A stretch of 6,590 bases of DNA from Acidobacteriaceae bacterium (lineage in GTDB: Bacteria; Acidobacteriota; Terriglobia; Bryobacterales; Bryobacteraceae): positions 1 through 6,590 of the forward strand of contig JAFAZU010000049.1 of assembly GCA_019239585.1 (NCBI GenBank). The letters run 5' to 3'. The notes beneath the pieces are model-generated. The model was not told where the DNA came from. It was given only the letters and a program-made list of their open reading frames with translations, and searched no databases. Below are positions 1-5,166 of this stretch, one piece after another (the first letter of the stretch is position 1; the number at the start of each line of letters is the position of its first letter). The position numbers were made by a program, and so were the translations under genes.

Positions 1-357
1 CTCAAAAAGCCGTGGGCCAGCTATAAAGAACATAGCCCATTGAGAATGATTGCAATTCAAACTCCTTTTATCGTAAGTACTTATTCGAAGTAGGTCAACT
101 GCAAGATTAATCTAGTTGTAATGAAAAGATTTTAATATATGTGAACCCCTGATAGTTTTTACGGCAGTCTAATAAAAATCGCTCGCCCTGTAAGACCAAG
201 CTGCATGAAATAAAACCCGAGATGCGTGCTCACTCGATTTAATGATCCCTTGCGTGACTCTCCTGCGCTTTACCCGATAGAAGCAGGTGTGGCAGAGTTC
301 CTTTGCTGCCTGGTAGCGGGTATCTTCTCCCTCTGTGCTTCTGAAGGAGAAACCTTT
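1..357. other. Non-coding leader region, AT-rich in its first 180 bases
   Basis: No convincing gene is seen here. Bases 1-180 are about 35% GC (28% in 121-180), against clearly higher GC in the rest of the window, and contain stops in all frames. An 8-base palindrome ATTGCAAT lies at about 49-56. Short AT-rich stretches such as 131-140 could host promoter elements, but no correctly spaced -35/-10 pair was found. The formally open frame that starts at 226 runs in frame with the ATG at 358, but its part before 358 has no recognisable protein character. The region most likely holds the promoter and leader of the gene starting at 358. Confidence 0.6.
344..349 (+). promoter_or_regulatory. Shine-Dalgarno AAGGAG for the PEP-CTERM pseudogene
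   Basis: AAGGAG sits eight bases before the ATG at 358-360, which is near-ideal spacing. It fixes the ancestral start at 358 rather than at 226 or at the ATG at 392. The core is complementary to an upstream segment: TTCTCC at 325-330 can pair with GGAGAA at 346-351 across a 15-base loop, which would occlude the site. Confidence 0.65.
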
Positions 358-991
358 ATGTGCATACCGGATAAAGGCAGATCATTATTATATGCTGCTG
401 TCGGCGTCTATCCTGATTTTCACGCCCGAGGCTGCGCAGGTAGCTAACATCACGTTGGATGGCCTATTTACGCAGGACAACAACGTCCAATGATTCAACC
501 TGACGGTCGCGACCAGCCAGCACCGTCGATATCCGCAGCTACGGCTACGCGGGCGGTACGACTTCGACCGGCACGGTGGTGCCTGCGGGCGGCTTCGGCA
601 CGATCCTGTCTCACCGACAACGATGAGGGCGCGGGCGTCGCGGTGAACCCCACCACTGCTCTCGCGGCGGATGCAGGCCTGACGACCACGCTGGGGCCGG
701 GCCGCTACCTGGTGGCCCTGACCGAGTACGATCATTTTTTGGTGGGCAACCTGGCCGACGGCTTTGCCGAGGCTGGCCACCCGAACTTTACAGCCGATCC
801 CTCTTTTACGACGGGTGGCCCGTGCCCGGGCAATCTGTTTCGGGACATTTCCGGCACGGCCGGGAGATGCCGGAATGGGAATTGGACGGTGGATTTTGTC
901 AACGCTGCCAACAGTGATTCCCGAACCGGGAACCATTGTTTTGCTGGCCACCGGGCTGATTGGGCTCGCTTTGCTGCGGAACAAGCGCCGC
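358..991 (+). pseudogene. Decayed DVUA0089-type PEP-CTERM sorting-domain protein
   Basis: Homologues are secreted proteins anchored or processed through the exosortase/PEP-CTERM system. The protein is readable only by joining frames. A hydrophobic leader starts at 358 and continues in a second frame from about 392 (SILIFTPEAAQVA). This leads to GLFTQDNNVQ, then an in-frame TGA at 491-493, then FNLTVAT. A third frame from 519 gives STVDIRSYGYAGG and VVPAGGF. A fourth from 610 gives LTDNDEGAG, LGPGRYLVALTEYDHF and GNLADGF, ending in GNWTVDFVN. A fifth, from about 902, carries the C-terminal sorting tail. The 'F-x-x-D-x-x-V-x-x-F', 'GYAGG...AGGF', 'D-N-D-E-G' and 'LADGF' pattern is what I recognise as the DVUA0089 family. 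All four frame changes go the same way (+1 base, or -2). With a stop as well, the gene cannot make the protein. No stop separates it from the next reading frame at 992. Confidence 0.85.
917..991 (+). other. PEP-CTERM sorting signal (PEP motif, TM helix, basic tail)
   Basis: Read in the frame beginning at 902, this segment encodes IPEPGT (Pro-Glu-Pro codons at 920-928), then a hydrophobic helix IVLLATGLIGLALL, then the basic cluster RNKRR. This is the canonical tripartite exosortase recognition signal and is the strongest single domain call in the left half. It lies one frame away from the preceding FVN segment, so it is detached from its own protein. The presence of the signal implies that the genome carries an exosortase elsewhere. 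Confidence 0.9.
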
Positions 992-2785
992 ATGGGACTC
1001 CTGCTCGCAGCGGTAGCAGGGATGTTCGCCATGGGCGCTAACGCGCAAGACCCGGATTACACCAATGTCGGGGGCGTCCTCAATGGGAAGCGCAATCTGC
1101 TGCAGATTGACGCCCTCGTAGTTCGTCACGAGTAACTTACTGAGTAGAGTAGCAAGAGTATTTTGGAAGAGAGGCGGTCGCCGAGCGCCTTTTCGACTGT
1201 CACGCTGTTAGCGTGAAAACCTATCTTGTCCGGCCGACCCGGCCCGGCGTTGGACCGAGCGGTTCGAGGCTCCCGCTCCGCCCGACCAGGCCGGGACCAG
1301 CGCCGCGGCCAGCGCGGCGGGAGCTGAGGTCGCCTTTATGGCCGCTCAGACGGGTGCGAACAACAAAAAACGATTAGGGTCCTCAGCGTCGATCCCGCTA
1401 CTCTCGCCGTGACTCAAGGTTCGGTGTTGGATTTCAGCGGCCAGGACGGTGCCTACGACATGACGGTGGGAAACTTCGACCATCGCCAGCCGGACCTGCT
1501 GAATGCAGGCCAAACCCAGCACAACTTCAATGACCAGATTGCAGTGCTCTATGGTAGTTGCGGCAATGGTACGAAGGCCGTAAGCATTAACAACGTAGAT
1601 CCTGGCACTTTCAGTATCAGCGCGGCATCAAATGCAAATCTACCCTCCTTGACAAGCAACTGGAGTGAACTGAGCTTTACGCAGGCGGACACCCAGGGCC
1701 GCTCGTACATTCTCGGCGGGCCAACCAAGATCACAATCCAGACTCTCGACCAACCTACCGTCATCGCCGCGCCTCCCATGCACGTCGACTTCGCCCAACC
1801 GCTCGATGGAGCTGCGGACGCCAACACCATGCAAGTGCTGAATGTGAGCGCGCTATCCCGAGCAGCTACTACACCCAATATGAGGTTCAGAATCAGAACA
1901 GCTCCCAATCGGCTCATACTTCCACCACCGGCACGGGATGGAGCGTGAAGGAGAGCGTTGACTTGAAAGCTCAGTTGGGGAATCCCGACACCAGTCCCGT
2001 CTCGGTCTCCGCCGACGTGGGTTTCGCTGCCAGCCAAGCGAAAAAGGAGATCGATACGAATGGGACAAACAACTTCAGCTCTCACAGCTTCGATGTGTCA
2101 GCCAAAACCAACGGTTCCGATCAAATTTGGTATACCGAAAATGATTTCAATATCTGGATCTATCCGGTACTCGGCAAAATAGTTTGCCCGGCCAGCCAGC
2201 GAACTGTCCCGCCTCCGCGCAGAAGCCGCTGAATATTCAGTTCTCGGCGCCGAACCCTCCGGTTTTCGGCGCACGGGCGGGCAATATCCTGGCTTGGTAT
2301 CAGCCGCCGTGGGAGCCGGGAAACATCTTCTCGTATCCGGCCAATTACACCCAATTGCACCAAGAAATCCCGGTACAACTCGACAAACTCTCGGACGACA
2401 ACAGTTTTTCGACCGATTCTCTCGTCGAAACTATCAAGGCCAACTGGGCCAGCGGATCGGGAACCACTAAGTCGACAGACGCCACGCGGACTTACACGGA
2501 AGAAGGCAGTATCACGGAATCCGGGAAGATCAATGTGGCCGGCAGTTCAGCGACGCTCACAGGAAGCATTACGGCCAGGGGTAGCCAATCGTTCGGTGAT
2601 CTCCATACGTCACAGACCATGCTGGGAGCTTCCACCGGCATTGGCGTGAATAAACCGGGAAGCTTTGCGAATCCCGGACTATACAATTATTCGGTGATGC
2701 CCTACATTCTGGGTCAAAAGAATTCTGCTCAGGACGATGACAACAGCGATCAACCGACTACCGGCATCGACACGTTTGGGACGCT
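992..2785 (+). pseudogene. Decayed large secreted protein, Ser/Thr/Asn-rich, with FG-GAP-like segment; 3' end lost
   Basis: The ATG at 992 opens a signal peptide (GLLLAAVAGMFAMGANA, cleavage after ANA) followed by DPDYTNVGGVLNGKRNLLQ; this frame stops at 1133-1135. After an unreadable stretch, coding character resumes in frame with 1260 (Ala-rich, to about 1370). It then moves by single-base losses to a frame ending near 1850, one from 1851 to 2190, and one from 2190 onward. The joins read smoothly: GANNKK/TIRVLSVDPATL, VSA/AIPSSYYTQYEVQ and VCPA/GQPANCP. Visible parts are an FG-GAP-like stretch (TVGNFDHRQPD...NDQIAVLYG), an APPMHVDF motif, and a long Ser/Thr-rich probable beta region. Native sequence ends near 2785, where an IS630 remnant begins on the other strand, so the plus-frame stop at 2871-2873 is accidental. 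I do not recognise the family. A beta-rich secreted or surface protein is inferred from composition; a specific function is not. Confidence 0.7.
1201..1215. repeat. Perfect 6-bp hairpin, loop of 3
   Basis: CACGCT-GTT-AGCGTG is a perfect inverted repeat inside the unreadable stretch (about 1136-1259) of the large secreted-protein pseudogene. It has no following T-run on either strand, so it does not look like an intrinsic terminator. It may mark the end of a deletion or simply be chance. Confidence 0.35.
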
Positions 2786-3401
2786 GACACCAGCGCCGCC
2801 GCAACCAGGCTTTCAGGCCAAAGCGCCCTTCCTCAAAGGCCAGAACGCGGCGCACACCAGGGCTTTTCAGTAAGCGCCCAAAGTTTTTTTGAACGCCGCT
2901 TGCGCGCCGGCATCGGCTGGCCGCTGTCGCCGCCGCCCCGGTTTTGAACTGCACACGGCGCTGCCGCAGTAAGTGCCCAATACCGTTCACACTGCCATCG
3001 TGGATGCTCCAGCGATGCTGTAGATACTGCCGCACGTCTTCCCGTCGGGTCATCCGTCCGGCGCGCATCGCCTGTTGTCTATCCGCGCCAAGCCCCTCTG
3101 CCGTCCTCGGCGCCGGACGACCGGGCCGAGTGGGAAACCGCAGCCAGCCCGACAAGCCGCACTGTCGCGAGCAGACCCACCAGCGCGTCCCGGGCACTGT
3201 ACTGTAGCCGAGCAGACAGGCCGCTTCGGGCAAACTGCGAGCCTGCCCGGTTTGCAACAGCCGCAACAAGCGAGCCCGGGAACCCAAAGCAGTGCCGCGC
3301 AGTTGCCGCTCGTCTTCCTCTAGCTGCTTGGGAGTTGGCCGAATGGTCTGCGGATAGTGGATGCGCCTGGCTTCCGCCGCTAACCCTTGCTACCCTAGCA
3401 T
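2785..3401 (-). pseudogene. IS630-like transposase remnant (HTH domain plus start of DDE domain)
   Basis: Translation of the minus strand from an ATG at 3401 gives MLG, a TAG at 3390-3392, then an N-terminal extension (RIHYPQTIRPTPKQLEEDE). A helix-turn-helix region follows (RARLLRLLQTGQARSLPEA, ACLLGYS, RFPTRPGRP) and then a second winged segment (REDVRQYL, SVNGIGHLLRQRRV). These are hallmarks of IS630/Tc1-mariner transposases. The frame slips at the C4/G4 run at 2936-2939 to RRRQRPADAGAQAAFKK, then returns at the A7 run (2884-2890) to NFGRLLK. It continues through VLAFEEGRFGLKAWLRRRWC, the first DDE-domain motif, in which Glu (codon 2832-2834) stands where Asp is expected. Similarity ends near 2785, so most of the catalytic domain is gone. 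It is inactive and has no terminal inverted repeats that I can identify. Confidence 0.8.
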
Positions 3402-3406
3402 GACTT

Positions 3407-3720
3407 CCGGGAAAGAGTATGACTACCCAAATTCACCTGCTGTACCATCAACTGGGCCGGCTGCCGGACTTCGTAGTCACGGCCGAACAAGTCGCTGACT
3501 GCACACAGGCGATTCCGTTGCTGGGGAAACGGAAAGCCGAGGCGGTGCTGGCCGACAAAGGCTATGATGCGGAGGCCATAGTACAGCTGATCGAAGAGTG
3601 GGAGCTACGGCCGTCATCCCGCCCCGGGCGAAGCGCCAAGCGCCACGGCCCTACAACCAAACGCTTTACCAACAGCGGAACCGTATCAGTTCTGATCGAT
3701 TCAGGCAGATTGAGACAAGA
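3407..3720 (+). pseudogene. IS5-like transposase fragment (middle of DDE domain)
   Basis: Plus-strand reading gives TTQIHLLYHQLGRLPDFVV, then QAIPLLGKRKAEAVLADKGYD, the usual run-up to the second catalytic Asp of IS5-family transposases (GAC at 3554-3556). After VQLIEE the frame moves by one lost base to VGATAVIPPRAKRQAPRPYN and LYQQRN. The segment after RN, where the catalytic Glu of the RNxVERFF motif should be, reads RISSD and then RFRQIETR, which resembles the family's QFRRIATR with an internal deletion. If so, the fragment runs to 3720. The N-terminal half with the first Asp is absent, and the fragment begins only six bases from the IS630 remnant. It is dead: one frameshift, both ends missing, and the Glu lost. 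Confidence 0.8.
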
Positions 3721-5164
3721 TCGGCTGCACCACTTTGCCTGCGACATCGGTCAGCCGGAAGTGGCGCCCTTGAAACTGGTAAGTCAGTTTCGTGTGTTCG
3801 ATCCCGAGGCAATGGAGAACTGTCGACTGCAAATCATGCACATGCACCGGATCTTTCACGATGTTGTAGCCGTAGTCGTCGGTTTCGCCCAGTGTAATGC
3901 CGGGTTTGATGCCGCCGCCTGTCATCCAGACGGTGAAACAGCGCCCATGATGGTCCCGGCCGTAGTCGGTGGCTGTCAGGCGGCCTTGGCAATACACCGT
4001 TCGCCCAAACTCGCCGCCCCAGATCACGAGGGTGTCATCCAACATGCCGCGTTGTTTCAGGTCCTGAATCAGACCCGCAGAGGCTTGGTCCACATCCTTG
4101 CACCGCTTCGGAAGCTCTTCGGGCAGCTTCCCATGATGGTCCCAGTCACGATGATAAAGCTGAATGAACCGGACACCCCGCTCGGCGAGCCGCCGCGCGA
4201 GTAGGCAATTTGACGCAAAAGTACCCGGTTTTTTGGCATCCTCGCCGTATAGCTCGAAAGTGGAGGCAGGCTCTTTGGAAAGGTCAGTCAGGTCCGGCAC
4301 TGAGCTTTGCATACGGTAAGCCATCTCGTACTGAGCAATGCGGGTGTTGGTTTCCCCATCGCCAAACTCGTCGTATTCGACTTTGTTCAACTCTCGGAGA
4401 GCATCCAGGAAGTGGCGCCGGTTTTCGGAGCTAAATCCTTTAGGGTCTGATAGGTAGAGCACGGGATCGCCCACGGAGCGGAACTTGACTCCCTGATAGC
4501 GGCTCGGCAGAAAACCATTGCCCCAGAGCCGGTCATAGAGCGGCTGACCGCCGCTACCGGCAGAAGAAATCATGACCACAAAGGCTGGCAGGTTTTCCGT
4601 TTCGCAGCCGATCCCATACGAAATCCAAGCGCCCATGCTGGGACGGCCCCCCAGCCGAAATCCGGTTTGCGCCATCGTCACAGCCGGATCATGATTGATC
4701 TCCTCCGTGTTGACGGATTTGATAAAAGTGAGCTGGTCCGCAATCTTTGCCGTATACGGCAGGAGTTCGCTGACCCATGCGCCCGACTGTCCTCGCTGCG
4801 CGAATTCAAATTTAGAAGGAACCACCGGGAAGCTCGACTGTGTTGCCGACATTCCCGTGAGCCTTTGACCGCCGCGAATGGAGTCGGGCAAATCCGTGCC
4901 CTGAAATTCTTTAAGCCGGGGCTTGTAGTCGAAGAGCTCCATCTGCGATGGTCCGCCGGATTGAAATAGGTAGATGACGCGCTTCGCCGTAGGCGGAAAG
5001 CTCGGAAATTCCGGAAGGCCGCCATGCGCCGCTGAACCCGCTGTTCCGGCTCGCCCGCCGCGATTCAAGAGTCCCGCCAGCGCCGCCAGTCCGACGCCTG
5101 TCGAATTCAAGCCGAAGAAGTGGCGGCGCGTCATTTTAAGGCGGTGGTTATCACAGCATTCCAT
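3701..5164 (-). CDS. DUF1501 family protein, Tat-leader type, intact
   Basis: A full-length 487-residue protein. An N-terminal twin-arginine-like leader begins at residue 12 (TRRHFFGLNSTG, then a hydrophobic AALAGLL), so export through Tat is likely. The body carries DUF1501 hallmarks: YLFQSGGPSQMELFDYKP (65-82), HDPAVTMAQTG (158-168), RPSMGAWISYG (174-184), RDWDHHG (339-345), GGEFGRT (383-389), GRDHHGRCF (402-410) and HVHDLQSTVLHCLGI (441-455). The His/Asp/Glu-rich motifs fit the alkaline phosphatase/sulfatase-like fold assigned to this family, but the substrate is unknown. The ATG at 5164 is preferred over Met11 because AAGGAG lies five bases upstream and the MECCDNH lead-in resembles homologues. 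It follows the DUF1553 gene with a two-base gap. The last residues after GKVVQPI may be encoded by DNA from the adjacent IS5-like fragment. No terminator is evident after the stop. Confidence 0.93.
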   Translation of the reverse strand: MECCDNHRLKMTRRHFFGLNSTGVGLAALAGLLNRGGRAGTAGSAAHGGLPEFPSFPPTAKRVIYLFQSGGPSQMELFDYKPRLKEFQGTDLPDSIRGGQRLTGMSATQSSFPVVPSKFEFAQRGQSGAWVSELLPYTAKIADQLTFIKSVNTEEINHDPAVTMAQTGFRLGGRPSMGAWISYGIGCETENLPAFVVMISSAGSGGQPLYDRLWGNGFLPSRYQGVKFRSVGDPVLYLSDPKGFSSENRRHFLDALRELNKVEYDEFGDGETNTRIAQYEMAYRMQSSVPDLTDLSKEPASTFELYGEDAKKPGTFASNCLLARRLAERGVRFIQLYHRDWDHHGKLPEELPKRCKDVDQASAGLIQDLKQRGMLDDTLVIWGGEFGRTVYCQGRLTATDYGRDHHGRCFTVWMTGGGIKPGITLGETDDYGYNIVKDPVHVHDLQSTVLHCLGIEHTKLTYQFQGRHFRLTDVAGKVVQPILSQSA

Positions 5165-5166
5165 AC

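Larger units (their letters stand above)
2785..3720. mobile_element. Composite scar of two unrelated IS remnants
   Basis: An IS630-like fragment (minus strand) and an IS5-like fragment (plus strand) lie back to back with six bases between their recognisable coding sequences at 3401 and 3407. There is no room there for terminal inverted repeats or promoters. The scar separates the decayed plus-strand genes from the intact minus-strand operon and fills the whole interval, so no independent intergenic DNA remains. I did not find target-site duplications. Confidence 0.7.

Noticed and set aside
290..307. Sigma-54-like promoter (TGGCAG ... TTTGCT) upstream of the PEP-CTERM gene
   Set aside because: The GG and GC elements are 14 bases apart rather than 12, and the -24 element lacks the final C, so it does not meet the consensus even though sigma-54 control of PEP-CTERM genes is known.
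388..1032. 214-residue open frame on the minus strand
   Set aside because: It is antisense to the recognisable DVUA0089/PEP-CTERM sequence, and its Arg/Ser-rich translation shows no family pattern.
490..1041. Plus-strand open frame taken as one intact gene
   Set aside because: Only its middle (about 610-903) encodes family motifs; its first 40 residues and its end are out-of-frame readings of the same pseudogene.
1201..1215. Intrinsic terminator
   Set aside because: The stem is perfect but only six base pairs long, with no T-run following on either strand.
1549..2085. 178-residue minus-strand open frame
   Set aside because: It is antisense to well-preserved sequence of the large secreted-protein pseudogene and has no recognisable motif of its own.
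3681..3700. Terminator hairpin after the DUF1501 stop (ATCA-GTTC-TGAT)
   Set aside because: The stem is four base pairs and no U-tract follows in the minus-strand direction.
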